Of a stretch of DNA of 64,000 bases, positions 36,121 through 45,743 are shown one piece after another. Where the stretch lies: positions 5,630,712 to 5,694,711 of the forward strand of contig NZ_KZ614144.1 in assembly GCF_002884445.1 (NCBI RefSeq), written 5' to 3'. The notes beneath the pieces were generated by a model, which worked only from the letters and a program-made list of their open reading frames with translations, was not told the DNA's origin and did no database searches. This stretch comes from Paenibacillus castaneae (GTDB lineage: Bacteria > Bacillota > Bacilli > Paenibacillales > Paenibacillaceae). A program made the position numbers and the translations under genes. Every line of letters begins with the position of its first letter. The stretch's first letter is position 1.

Positions 36121-36327
36121 ATGACAGTTGCATCTCAAGTTAAAACCTGTGTCGCTTCATTGAAGGGTGCGCAAGCAAGTCTTGAGCAATTTGCATTAGA
36201 AACAGAAAACCAAGAAGCAAAAACACTTTTCACAAATGCTGCACAGCAAACCATGCAAGTGCTTCAACAAGTGGAAAGCCGGGTTCAAGAGCTAGAAACT
36301 GAAGAACCTCAATATAAAGGCTTTTAA
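36121..36327 (+). CDS. DUF1657 protein
   Basis: A 68-residue helical protein, TVASQVKTCVASLKGAQASL then LEQFALETENQEAKTLF, of the DUF1657 family. These small proteins occur with spoVA operons and share their fold with the C-terminal tail of the divergent 2Duf protein. GGAGGTGAAATAC precedes the ATG at 36121; an earlier GTG overlaps the site. Its biochemical role is unknown; it may act in the forespore. Confidence 0.85.
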   Translation: MTVASQVKTCVASLKGAQASLEQFALETENQEAKTLFTNAAQQTMQVLQQVESRVQELETEEPQYKGF

Positions 36328-36331
36328 TTAT

Positions 36332-36370
36332 AAAACAGCCATGCGGGGCTTAGCCCTGCATGGCTGTTTT
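36332..36370. terminator. Strong bidirectional terminator
   Basis: AAAACAGCCATGC pairs with GCATGGCTGTTTT, with an inner GGGGCTTAGCCCT loop-stem. It ends the DUF1657 gene and the convergent MFS gene. Confidence 0.9.
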
Positions 36371-36376
36371 AACTTT

Positions 36377-37573
36377 TTATACAATAGACTTTGACCTGGC
36401 CCTTCCGCCTCGAAGCGAAAGAAGGAAGCATAGAACTAATATGACAAAAGCCGATATATATGGAAAATTAATATCAAGATCGAATAGAACTCCCGCAACA
36501 ATCGGTCCGACAATATTGCCAAGACTTGTATAAGCCGAATTCAAGCCTGCGATATAGCCTTGCTGACCCCCAGCCATCTTTGACATCTGCGTTCCCAGTG
36601 CCGGACGCAATATATCGACTGCCAAAAAAACAATAAACGTAACGACGAATATCATCCAATATTTATTAACAAATAGGGTTATTAATATGAACAGCCCTGC
36701 AATAATCAAGCAATAAGAAATAACCTTTTTCTCCCCAAAACGGTTTAACAGCCAGCCGAATATGGTTACTTGCACAACAGCGCCGGCTATTGAGCCAAAT
36801 GTAATAATTAAGGCAATATCTTTAGGTGTAAACTGGAATTTATGATCGACAAATAGACTAAAGACCGTCTCATAATTGGCTAATCCGAATGATGCGACAA
36901 ATACAATGATCAAGCTCAAAAAATAAGGCTCTCGATAGGACTGAAATAATTGAGCGATAATACTTTGTTTCTTGGCTGGAATAACTTCGCTTCCAATGCG
37001 AGCTGCCGTCTTTGGCGATTCAGGCAAAATAAGTAAGGTGATCAGGGCAGCAATAGCCCCAGCTGTCGCCGCTGCATAGAAAGGCACCCGTATGCCGTAT
37101 TCTGCGATAAATCCTCCGATCCCTGGACCTATAATAAAACCGGTCGTGATTGCTGCATTAATATATCCCATCCCTGTAGCTCGTTCTTCAATGGAGGTAA
37201 CATCGGCTGTATAAGCCATTATGGAAGGCATAATGAATGCCGCGCCAATTCCGCCCAGCATCCTGGATGCGAACAGAAGCATAGGCGCACTAGCGAGTCC
37301 GAATAACAATTCCGAGACAGCAAATATGATCATGCCTATAACAATCATTTTTTTCCGTCCAATGGAATCGCTTAAGCGGCCTGCTACGGGTGAGAAAAGA
37401 AGCTGTGTTAATGAAAAAGCGGCCACCAACAAACCAACAATGCTTCCGTTAATATGAAGCTCATTCATATACGTGGGCATAATGGGAATAATAAGCCCTA
37501 TACCTGTAAAAACGAGAAATATGTTGAGCATGAGGAGCAATATGGCGCCTCTTCTTCGAAGTAGTAATGACAT
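36377..37573 (-). CDS. MFS transporter (DHA1 drug-efflux type)
   Basis: A 398-residue, 12-helix MFS protein. VAGRLSDSIGRKKMIVIGMI is motif A, and GFIIGPGIGGFIAEYG is the antiporter motif C. Resemblance is to NorA/Blt/TetA-like pumps. No drug can be named. AAGGAG precedes the ATG. Confidence 0.88.
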   Translation of the reverse strand: MSLLLRRRGAILLLMLNIFLVFTGIGLIIPIMPTYMNELHINGSIVGLLVAAFSLTQLLFSPVAGRLSDSIGRKKMIVIGMIIFAVSELLFGLASAPMLLFASRMLGGIGAAFIMPSIMAYTADVTSIEERATGMGYINAAITTGFIIGPGIGGFIAEYGIRVPFYAAATAGAIAALITLLILPESPKTAARIGSEVIPAKKQSIIAQLFQSYREPYFLSLIIVFVASFGLANYETVFSLFVDHKFQFTPKDIALIITFGSIAGAVVQVTIFGWLLNRFGEKKVISYCLIIAGLFILITLFVNKYWMIFVVTFIVFLAVDILRPALGTQMSKMAGGQQGYIAGLNSAYTSLGNIVGPIVAGVLFDLDINFPYISAFVILVLCFLLSLRGGRARSKSIV

Positions 37574-37746
37574 GATGAATGCTCCTTAATTTGCAAATAT
37601 ACGGAATGATCGTTGCTCCACTATCTTGCCTGAATTAGCCGTTATCAATACTCTTGTAGTATTTCCCGATAACATCCAGTATCAGCGGTGAGTGATCATG
37701 CGGTTTCTTCCTCTCTTTTTTTGTTTTCATAGACTGCGGCTATAAG

Positions 37747-37776
37747 AAAAACCCATCGGTAGTTCGATGGGTTTTA
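37747..37776 (-). terminator. Terminator of the polysaccharide operon
   Basis: AAAACCCATCG and CGATGGGTTTT (37747-37757, 37765-37775) form an 11-bp stem; on the minus strand it ends in TTTTTCTT. It follows the last gene of the operon. Confidence 0.8.
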
Positions 37777-37789
37777 GGATAGCGGATGA

Positions 37790-39496
37790 TCACTGCACAC
37801 CTGGCTTCAGCTGCAAAGCAAGCCCTATTTGCTCATTATTCCAGCTTCCACTTACCGTTGCAAGCTCTTTTGTCCATTCGATCTGCGGCTTGAAGCTCTC
37901 AAGCCCTTCTCCTATGCAAAGAGAGAAAAGAAATGCAGCTTCATTCAGCTTTTGAAAATCAATGACCCTCTTCTCACCAGTATGAAGGACAAGATCGATG
38001 CCAAGCACGTTATCTACCTTAGTAACTTCCCAGCTCCAGTCCCTTGATGCAGTACCAGCAGCTTGATCATCAAATGCAGTAAACCAAGTGCGCAGTGACA
38101 CTAACGTCTCGCCAATTCGCAGGATTACACTGTCCTTTTCCACAACCGGACTAACATGCTCCAAAGCACCGCCTATTTCTAGACGAAATCTGAAATCGGA
38201 CACCTCGATAGATCCATCGATCATATCCAAATTCGGGTGAGTATCGCCGCCATTGACAACAAAATTCATACCAAATAGTACGTGGTTCGCCCGCTGCTCC
38301 CCATGAAAAACAGCCGAACAGTAATCATAACCATCATGCAAAGCACGCAGATGTAGGTAAGTCGCCTTGCCGCCATTATCCACATATGCAAGCAAAGTCC
38401 GTGTCTGATTCCACATGATCTCCTTTTTGAAGCTGCCGAGCGAATAGGTCGGCGTCATATAAGTCGTCGCCCATTTCTCAGTTCCGCTGCCGTTCACCCC
38501 ATAGCATTCTTTTACCGTCTGCTGAACGGGGGTAAGAAACTGTTCTATATATTGCTCTGGACAGGCAACACCGCACTTATACCAACCTTCATCATAAGGA
38601 AGCTCATCCTCCTGATAAAAGGCCAGCTTTCCTCCTGTTGCGAATTGCAGGAACGCTTCACTTAGCGGTGTAAGCAGCGTTTTGTAACAGCGGCTGTGAG
38701 GACCCGACCACTGTCGTGTACCCGTATGAAAATGGTCTGCTACGCTTTTCCATGCAATATCCAGCAGGTCGTTCCCGAGCAGCTTCGCCTCAGCATTATT
38801 CGTTTCTGTTACAATAGCGGACAGCTCCAAAATAGCGACCTGCGTGTACGTCGGACTATTATATTCTAGAAACGCCTGTCTAGGCAGTGTATAGTTGTGC
38901 AGCTTTCCCAGTCGTTCAAATCCGTATTTTGCATAATCCTCCCGCTCGAATAATTCACCAGCGATGAGTGTAACGAATGCGCCCATAATCGCAATATTCG
39001 TGTAATTGGGCCCTACATTCCGTATAATAATCGCATCACAAGCATTGTAGATTGCTTGCTGTACCGACTGCCTCAGCTTCTCTGGCAATCTAGCAGAATG
39101 CCTTGAAACGATCAGTACGAGAAGCTTGCCGCAAAAGTCAGCCCAGTTCCAATCGGGAGGCGACATCTGATCGAGCGGCTCCTCATAAAACCAAGACCAG
39201 ATACCGAACGTACTGCGGCTGCGATCCGTATCCTGTAGAGAAATAACCTGCTCAATAATATCGAAGGCGCGCTGCTCATAGTGCGCTTCCTCCGTATCTA
39301 GCAAACCAAGTGCATACACGAGAGAATTGCGAGTTGAGTGAATAAAATCAGCTTGTTTGATCGTTGTATGATAACCGGGACTGCTGAACGGCGACTTCAA
39401 GAGGTGATTTTCCGAATTGTACTGTGATTCTCGTGAATCGATCTGTTTAATCAGCTTTTGTCTGTTATTAAAAGGATTATCGGAATAGTACGCCAT
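37790..39496 (-). CDS. Large unassigned protein of the polysaccharide operon
   Basis: A 568-residue protein, no signal peptide. The N-terminal 330 residues are helical with the spacing of an (alpha/alpha)-toroid (NYTNIAIMGAFVTLIAGELF, RQAFLEYNSPTYTQVAIL), and the rest is beta-rich, as in many polysaccharide lyases and heparinase-like proteins. The motif GTRQWSGPHSRCY is distinctive. It is the last gene of the operon after the GH88/105 gene, 7 bases away. A lyase or hydrolase for uronic-acid oligosaccharides is a good guess, but unproved. Confidence 0.65.
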   Translation of the reverse strand: MAYYSDNPFNNRQKLIKQIDSRESQYNSENHLLKSPFSSPGYHTTIKQADFIHSTRNSLVYALGLLDTEEAHYEQRAFDIIEQVISLQDTDRSRSTFGIWSWFYEEPLDQMSPPDWNWADFCGKLLVLIVSRHSARLPEKLRQSVQQAIYNACDAIIIRNVGPNYTNIAIMGAFVTLIAGELFEREDYAKYGFERLGKLHNYTLPRQAFLEYNSPTYTQVAILELSAIVTETNNAEAKLLGNDLLDIAWKSVADHFHTGTRQWSGPHSRCYKTLLTPLSEAFLQFATGGKLAFYQEDELPYDEGWYKCGVACPEQYIEQFLTPVQQTVKECYGVNGSGTEKWATTYMTPTYSLGSFKKEIMWNQTRTLLAYVDNGGKATYLHLRALHDGYDYCSAVFHGEQRANHVLFGMNFVVNGGDTHPNLDMIDGSIEVSDFRFRLEIGGALEHVSPVVEKDSVILRIGETLVSLRTWFTAFDDQAAGTASRDWSWEVTKVDNVLGIDLVLHTGEKRVIDFQKLNEAAFLFSLCIGEGLESFKPQIEWTKELATVSGSWNNEQIGLALQLKPGVQ

Positions 39497-39503
39497 GTTT
39501 ATT

Positions 39504-40550
39504 TCATCCCTCGCTTGTATTCAATTTGAATTGTGTCAACAGCTGTAGAGTCAATCCTTGCCCATATAGCGTCGGATAGATCTTAATTTGATTATACGCA
39601 TCCACAGATGGCATAATTGGTGTTCCGCCTGATACTCCAGCCACTTCACCAGCTGGATCGATTAAAGAAAGCACTCCGGCCAGTGTTCGCTCAGCCGGCT
39701 CCATGAACGAAGTATCGAGTAGTCCCGCATCGATTCCTCTAAGAAAGCCGCATGCGATTCCGGCACTTGCAGATGTTTCTTTATACGTATCGACGCGATC
39801 CAGCACGGTATGCCACAGCCCATCTACTGCCTGACAAGAGCGAAGTGCATCAGCAAGCGTGCGATAGCGTTCATTAAGCTCTGCTGGGATGGCAGATAAT
39901 TCACTGATTTCCGTCATAATCTCAGGTATGCTCATAACGATCCAAGCATTTGCCCGTGCCCAATGAACCGCTGACAAATGGTTGCCTGCTTCACAGTTCC
40001 AGCCGTGATATAACAACCCCGTATTTGTATCCTGCAGCAGCTGCAAGTGCAGCATTGTCTGCTCCAAAGCCTCTTCTGCCAATTGCTTGTCGCCTTTCAA
40101 TTTGGCCAGACGTGCTAGAAAAAGCACCGCCATAAACACCGTATCCGCCCAAACCTGTTCGCGGAATTCAACAGCCTCCGTAACGGTATGCTCGAATGCC
40201 CGCTCGCGAGTGCGCGGCGCTTCATTCAGCATCCATTTTGCAATTTCCTGCGATTTGGCTAGCAACCATTCCTGCCCTGTACGACGATACAAAGAAGGAA
40301 ATACGGCATAAGGTGCCATTGCATTAATTACTTTCTGGTCGTCGGCCTTCTGCTTATTCCGCTCTACCCATGTTTGTACGTAATGAATGACTTCCTCTTG
40401 CCCTGTCTTCTCTCCGTAATCTAGAATCGAAATGACACCAACACCAGGAACCCAGTCCCAATGATTAATATCCATGCCCCAATTGCCCCGATGATCGCCG
40501 GTCATGCAGCTGTAGATTCTGCTCATCGCATCTGTCATTTGTGTCGTCAT
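39504..40550 (-). CDS. GH88/GH105 family unsaturated glucuronyl/rhamnogalacturonyl hydrolase
   Basis: A 348-residue cytoplasmic (alpha/alpha)6-barrel enzyme that removes the unsaturated uronic acid left by a lyase. Asp136 in QVWADTVFMAVLFLARL is the likely catalytic acid, as in YteR, and TGLLYHGWN at about 177-185 with HWARANAW follows. Other matches are NWGMDINHWDWVPGVG near the start. GGAGGAGG precedes the ATG at 40550, one base after the previous stop. The context suggests pectin or rhamnogalacturonan fragments. Confidence 0.88.
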   Translation of the reverse strand: MTTQMTDAMSRIYSCMTGDHRGNWGMDINHWDWVPGVGVISILDYGEKTGQEEVIHYVQTWVERNKQKADDQKVINAMAPYAVFPSLYRRTGQEWLLAKSQEIAKWMLNEAPRTRERAFEHTVTEAVEFREQVWADTVFMAVLFLARLAKLKGDKQLAEEALEQTMLHLQLLQDTNTGLLYHGWNCEAGNHLSAVHWARANAWIVMSIPEIMTEISELSAIPAELNERYRTLADALRSCQAVDGLWHTVLDRVDTYKETSASAGIACGFLRGIDAGLLDTSFMEPAERTLAGVLSLIDPAGEVAGVSGGTPIMPSVDAYNQIKIYPTLYGQGLTLQLLTQFKLNTSEG

Positions 40551-40551
40551 A

Positions 40552-41622
40552 TCAATCCTCCTCCGAAATTTGATCAAGGTCAATTACGCCAATCCATAAG
40601 TGATGATCCTCATCTGCGAAAGTAAACGACAGCTTTTTGCTGTCAGGACTAAACATCGGGTGCGGATGTCCGGGATGATCTCGCCATAGAGGCTGCTCAC
40701 ACAGCAGCTTAGAGACTCGTGTTTCCAAATCGATCAAGACGATTTTGCTTACTTGCATGCCCTCTTCAAACGTATCTGCAACTGCAAAGCGTCCATCTGG
40801 GCTAGGTGCTACATGCCAGTACCTGTAGTCGCCATTAATAAGCTCCCACTCTTTTCCCCATTTCTCAACCCGATAGACTCCTGTCGGTTTAAGCGGGCTT
40901 TGCGGATATTTAACAAAATACAAATGCTCTCCGTCTGCCGCCCACATCTCATGCCCGACATACTCTACATGCTCACCCGTGTCCAGCCGCTGCTGGGGAA
41001 ACACATTGCGTATCTCACTTGTCGTTGTATCTGCGACATAAATGCGATCTGCGATATGCTCCGTATTGCCCTCATGAGCAAAAAATACGAGGTGATCATA
41101 TTGAGGATTGATCATCGAATGATTCGCAATAGGATATGGCTCTTGAAAGCCCGGTGCAGCTACCTCCGTGACCGCCCCCGTGTCGACCTGAACAGTCCCA
41201 ATCACCCAATCGTCACCGCGATTCCAATAAACTCCAAGAACTCTCCCGTCGTTATTGATGGAGAGCGGACCATACAGCTGAGTCCCAGGCTCCAAGCTGC
41301 AAACGGTACGACACAACTGCGTATGCAGGTTATATTCATAAATGGTTGATCCGACATAATAATAGAAAAGATCATTTGCTGATATGATGCCGCATCCCCA
41401 GCTCAAGTCTTCCAACAACGTCTCCATCGCACCAGTCTCTGTATCAAAGCGCACATAACGTCCCATTTTGTTCTCATCAATATCCGTGCAAAGCAGAATA
41501 TGGCGGCTGTCTGCCAACCAGGTTTGAGCTGTAAAATAGTTCTGACCGGTATCCACACCGGGATTTCCAACAGCCTGAATTTCCATATTCGTTAAAGGGT
41601 CCTTCAATTTGCGAATAAGCAT
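40552..41622 (-). CDS. Oligogalacturonate-lyase-like beta-propeller protein (PL22-like)
   Basis: A 356-residue seven-bladed propeller of the oligogalacturonate lyase/TolB type. Typical blades are DSRHILLCTDIDENKMGRYV, HEMWAADGEHLYFVKYP and HPHPMFSPDSKKLSFTF. The His-rich PGHPHPMF matches the metal-binding area of Ogl. It would split oligogalacturonides into unsaturated products that feed the GH88/105 enzyme. The ATG at 41622 follows GAGAGGAAG; an in-frame ATG at 41667 would overlap the regulator gene. Confidence 0.75.
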   Translation of the reverse strand: MLIRKLKDPLTNMEIQAVGNPGVDTGQNYFTAQTWLADSRHILLCTDIDENKMGRYVRFDTETGAMETLLEDLSWGCGIISANDLFYYYVGSTIYEYNLHTQLCRTVCSLEPGTQLYGPLSINNDGRVLGVYWNRGDDWVIGTVQVDTGAVTEVAAPGFQEPYPIANHSMINPQYDHLVFFAHEGNTEHIADRIYVADTTTSEIRNVFPQQRLDTGEHVEYVGHEMWAADGEHLYFVKYPQSPLKPTGVYRVEKWGKEWELINGDYRYWHVAPSPDGRFAVADTFEEGMQVSKIVLIDLETRVSKLLCEQPLWRDHPGHPHPMFSPDSKKLSFTFADEDHHLWIGVIDLDQISEED

Positions 41623-41641
41623 GCTGCGCTCTTCCTCTCCT

Positions 41642-43996
41642 CTATAGGACTGAACTGACTTCCTCATCTTGCTCTCCCCGTGACCGCTCTCTGAATTCCG
41701 TAGGTGTTAATCCCGTTATCTTCTTAAAAATCCTTACAAAGCTATTCACATTCGTATAACCCACACTCTCCGCAATATCGCGAATTTTCTCTTCCGTATC
41801 CTTTAGCAGCTGTTTGGCCTTGTTCATGCGCGTCTCCATCAAATAATCAATGAAATTGCATTCCTTCTGTTCTTTGAACAGCTTGCTGAGATGGGACACA
41901 CTCAGATGAAACTCGCTTGCAAGCAGGTTGAGTGATAAGTCGCTGCGCATATAATGCTTTTGAATATAAACCATCACGTTGTCAATGACATCATTTCGTT
42001 CCCTGCTGCTGCGTTTTTCCTTAATCCGTTCGATGAAGCTTGAAAGTGATTGGATCGTAAATGCCTCAAGATGGTGCAACTGCTCATACTGGTTCAGCAT
42101 CTCAACCATGTACTGCTCTGGAAAACTCCCTTCCGGATCGACGCCAATCTCTACAGCTGCTGTTGCCGCCTTCATCAGGCATTGCACAATTAGCTGCATA
42201 ATCATTTCCGGCGGCACAACATGCTCGGCGAAAGAATCGAACCATCTGTGCACCTGCAGCTTCATTTTATCCGCATCTGATGCCTTGACCGAAGCAACGA
42301 TCCCATCAGTCATCGCGAATAACCGATAAAATTGCGGGGATTGATCGCTGAATACATCCTCTTTCGTAATAATCGAATTGCTGCCCATTACGAGTTTATA
42401 GCTTAGTGCCTCTAGTGATTGCTTATAGGAGTGATGAATATCGTTGACCGTCTCAACAATATCTCCAATACCAATCGTAATCGTACGGTTAAAGTATTCC
42501 TGAACGAAATCCTTCATTAAATCCGCGACGGCCATCGCCCGCATCATAAGGCGCTCCGACTCATCGCCATCACCAAAGCTCATAATGACCGCACACTTGC
42601 CGATGCTCAGCTCCACTGCGATTCCGCGGCTCTCTGCATTCATCAATTCCTCAGCAACATTGCAGAGCGCATAAGCATACAGCTGCAAATCCCGAGGTGA
42701 TGCAATTTCATGCTTATTGTCAAATTCAATGCTCATCACGACAAAATGATCCGGATACAAACTAATGCCGAGCATGTCCATATATGGCTGTAGCACCGCG
42801 ATATTTTTACGTTTCTCAGAAAGCAATTCAGTCAGCAGCTGCCATTTGATAAGCGGCTTGCTTTCAAGCACCTGCTTATGCAGATCTTCCCGGTCTTGCA
42901 AAATATGCTGTACCGTAGACTCAAAATACTGGAATTCATCTGTATACTTGCGTGTTGCCGCTTCCTTCGAGTGAATCGTCAAATGCCGCGTCATCACTTG
43001 TATAAAACGATTGACCGGCTTGAAAATCCAGCGTCCTACCATCGCTGCCGATGCTGTCGCCACCACAAACAATACGATTGCAAGGATTAGCAGTCCATTG
43101 CGAATGGCATACAGCGGCTTCATAAATTGTGCCTCTGGCACAACCCGCACAATATTCCAGCCCGTATATTCTGATTTCACATAAAAAACGGAGCTTGCCG
43201 TCTGTTCAACCTCCTCGGAGAAATGACCGCTCGCTCCCTGAGCATTTAAAATTTGGTTAATGTACGGAAATTCGCTAATATCCTTGCCTAGCTTGGTCTG
43301 GTCTGCATGCAGCACCACGACGCCTTCACTATCGATAATGAAGGTCTGGCCTTTATCCATAGCTGCCGTATTTTGAATCAAGCCGTACAGCTGATCCTCC
43401 TTAATATTTACAGCCATCGCACCTTCACGCGTACCAGGAGAATGAATAAGCGGATATGAGCGTACGAGTGTGATAACATTGCGGTATACTGGATATTGCG
43501 AGTGATTAAGCTGTACTTTGCGAGTCGACATCCAGTTGAAATACCCCTCATACTGCTGAAACTCAGGAATCCATGAGAAATCCATCTTATAGTCCTGTTC
43601 AGTCAACACATTTCCTGAAACGAGCCGCTGCTTGTCGTACGCGTATAGATCGATCGAGAATATATAATCGATACTATTGATTGCATTCGTAATGAGAGTG
43701 GATACGCGAAAAGAATTGTTCTGCGCTTCCTGCTCGGTCAGCTCATTATTGAAAAATCGCCCTACCTCATACGCCTTCAACAGTTGAATTGCTGATTTAT
43801 CAATATGCTTAAGCGACAATTCCAGCTTATGGTCCATCTGTCCGAGCAGCTCCATGTTCGTACTGGTTAACTGCCCCTCCAATTGTCGATTGAATACGGA
43901 ATACGTTAAAAAGGCAGAAGAAAATACGAGGAAGAATAGCAGCGTCGATAGGATTGTAACCGCTTTAGTTAGTCGCCGATTTTGTACGAGCTTCAT
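41642..43996 (-). CDS. Membrane-bound Cache-AraC transcriptional regulator (YtdP-like)
   Basis: A 784-residue protein: membrane segment near 14-32, an extracellular dCache domain to about 300, a second membrane segment (NGLLILAIVLFVVATASAAM), a HAMP-like and GGDEF-like linker part, and a C-terminal AraC domain (SLNLLASEFHLSVSHLSKLF and IRDIAESVGYTNVNSFVRIF). It can bind a sugar outside and DNA inside in one chain. It lies in the operon between the binding protein and the enzymes and should switch it on. Confidence 0.92.
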   Translation of the reverse strand: MKLVQNRRLTKAVTILSTLLFFLVFSSAFLTYSVFNRQLEGQLTSTNMELLGQMDHKLELSLKHIDKSAIQLLKAYEVGRFFNNELTEQEAQNNSFRVSTLITNAINSIDYIFSIDLYAYDKQRLVSGNVLTEQDYKMDFSWIPEFQQYEGYFNWMSTRKVQLNHSQYPVYRNVITLVRSYPLIHSPGTREGAMAVNIKEDQLYGLIQNTAAMDKGQTFIIDSEGVVVLHADQTKLGKDISEFPYINQILNAQGASGHFSEEVEQTASSVFYVKSEYTGWNIVRVVPEAQFMKPLYAIRNGLLILAIVLFVVATASAAMVGRWIFKPVNRFIQVMTRHLTIHSKEAATRKYTDEFQYFESTVQHILQDREDLHKQVLESKPLIKWQLLTELLSEKRKNIAVLQPYMDMLGISLYPDHFVVMSIEFDNKHEIASPRDLQLYAYALCNVAEELMNAESRGIAVELSIGKCAVIMSFGDGDESERLMMRAMAVADLMKDFVQEYFNRTITIGIGDIVETVNDIHHSYKQSLEALSYKLVMGSNSIITKEDVFSDQSPQFYRLFAMTDGIVASVKASDADKMKLQVHRWFDSFAEHVVPPEMIMQLIVQCLMKAATAAVEIGVDPEGSFPEQYMVEMLNQYEQLHHLEAFTIQSLSSFIERIKEKRSSRERNDVIDNVMVYIQKHYMRSDLSLNLLASEFHLSVSHLSKLFKEQKECNFIDYLMETRMNKAKQLLKDTEEKIRDIAESVGYTNVNSFVRIFKKITGLTPTEFRERSRGEQDEEVSSVL

Positions 43997-44041
43997 TTCT
44001 GTTCCTCCTCAGTATCTTCTTCAAGAACCAACGCTTAAAGT

Positions 44042-45655
44042 TTAAAAGCTGGATTTATTGTCTTCATACCACTTCTGTGCAATCTCTTCTGCTTTTTCAC
44101 CGCCCAGACGTTTCCACTCCTTGCGAATTTCGTCCAATGCCCACTGTCCTGTATATTTCGCTCCTTGTGTGACTGCATTAGCGCGTGTTTCCTTAATAAA
44201 GGTATCCAGTGTTGAACGAATTTCATTGATTTCATCGAAGCTTGGTTGATAAGGAATATCACGTCGAAACTCATTCTTCAGTACAATATCGAGCGATGCC
44301 ATATCAAGCTTAGCAACGCGCTGTGAAAGATCATCACTGGCCGCTTGAACGAGCAAATTCTCAGCTTTAAAACCGCTCTCATCACGCAATACAGCATATT
44401 CACCTGCAAAAATCACTTCTTTAGTAAATTTATCCGGATCCAGACGCTTCGCCACGTCACCAACCATTTCATGATGCACACCTGCCTCACCATTCACGAG
44501 CGTGAACCAGCCCTTCTCCAAAATCCAATCCAAATATTCCATTGCGGCCTTCGGATTTTTCATATCCTTGTTGAAAGAGACATAAAAGAGCGGTGAAGCC
44601 TCCTGATACGTACCATATTTACCATGCGGAGTAGCGACTGCTTCCAGTGGCTCAGGCTTGGCGTTTGGCACATTAATGAGTAGATCTTTCGTTAAAATAT
44701 CAGTATTACCAAGTCCCCATTGCCCCATATAAATGCCAGCCTTGCCGGTTGTCCACAGCTGCGTCGCACGCTGATTGTTGCTATCTGTTAAATATTCACG
44801 ATCGACCAGTCCCAAATCGTACAGCTGCTTCTCTAGGGCAATCGCTTCACCGAAACGATCTAGCGTCGCGCCATACACCATCTTCCCATCTTCCACATAC
44901 CATTGATTGTTCATTGCGGCATAGAGAGCAGAATAAATATCAAATGTTGTATGGCCAACAATTGGCGTGCTGTCTGGATAACGCTCTTTCATCGCTTTTG
45001 CAACAGCAACTAGCTCCTCCACTGTCGTCGGCCTTTCAAGCTTCAATTCATCCAGCCAATCCTGTCTTATCCACATGCCGTGATTTACAATACCTGTAAT
45101 CGCACGTTTCGTCACAGCTGCATAGACTTCACCATTGAAAGTAATATAAGGCAGCAAATCCGGATTGTCTTCCAAATATTTTTTGTAAGTCGTGCTGTAT
45201 TTCTCTATATATTCCCCAATCGGTTGGATAACCCCTTGGGTAACCAATTTACCAATATAGGTTCGATCATACTCCCATATCAGGTCCGGAGCTTGTTTCG
45301 ATGCAATCAATACGTTAAGCGTATCCTGCGCTTGGTTGCGCGGTACTGGAACGATCGATACATCAATACCCGATTGCTCGCGAATCCATTTCACCCAGCG
45401 GTTGTCCTCATAGGTGCCCTCATCGCTGGATACTTGACCCCTATCAAATGTGGAAATACTAACTTTCTTCGGTAATCCATCATAAGGGTCCTTTTCTCCG
45501 CTTGGGGACTCATTTGTCGGCTTGTTCGTAGCCTCGTTTGTGTTCTTCACAGAGCCATTGTTTCCACCACTGTTGGAACACGCCGTTGCCAAGAACGCCA
45601 TGATCATGACCAACAAAAATAGCATTTTCCCTTTTTGTATTCTATTTCGCTTCAT
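44042..45655 (-). CDS. Extracellular sugar-binding lipoprotein of an ABC importer (LipO-like)
   Basis: A 537-residue family 1 solute-binding protein. The signal ends in the lipobox ATAC (LVMIMAFLATACSNSGG), with Cys26 as the lipid anchor. Other typical parts are PDLIWEYDRTYIGKLV and KGWFTLVNGEAGVHHE. It presents an oligosaccharide to the LplB/YtcP-type permeases upstream. TAGGAGGTC precedes the ATG. Confidence 0.9.
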   Translation of the reverse strand: MKRNRIQKGKMLFLLVMIMAFLATACSNSGGNNGSVKNTNEATNKPTNESPSGEKDPYDGLPKKVSISTFDRGQVSSDEGTYEDNRWVKWIREQSGIDVSIVPVPRNQAQDTLNVLIASKQAPDLIWEYDRTYIGKLVTQGVIQPIGEYIEKYSTTYKKYLEDNPDLLPYITFNGEVYAAVTKRAITGIVNHGMWIRQDWLDELKLERPTTVEELVAVAKAMKERYPDSTPIVGHTTFDIYSALYAAMNNQWYVEDGKMVYGATLDRFGEAIALEKQLYDLGLVDREYLTDSNNQRATQLWTTGKAGIYMGQWGLGNTDILTKDLLINVPNAKPEPLEAVATPHGKYGTYQEASPLFYVSFNKDMKNPKAAMEYLDWILEKGWFTLVNGEAGVHHEMVGDVAKRLDPDKFTKEVIFAGEYAVLRDESGFKAENLLVQAASDDLSQRVAKLDMASLDIVLKNEFRRDIPYQPSFDEINEIRSTLDTFIKETRANAVTQGAKYTGQWALDEIRKEWKRLGGEKAEEIAQKWYEDNKSSF

Positions 45656-45743
45656 ACTTGACCTCCTAAAAAAATTAATTTTTATATCGAAACGCGCATG
45701 TTAAGCGCACTTGATATTCAGTTCATTTCATTCCATTCGGCAG

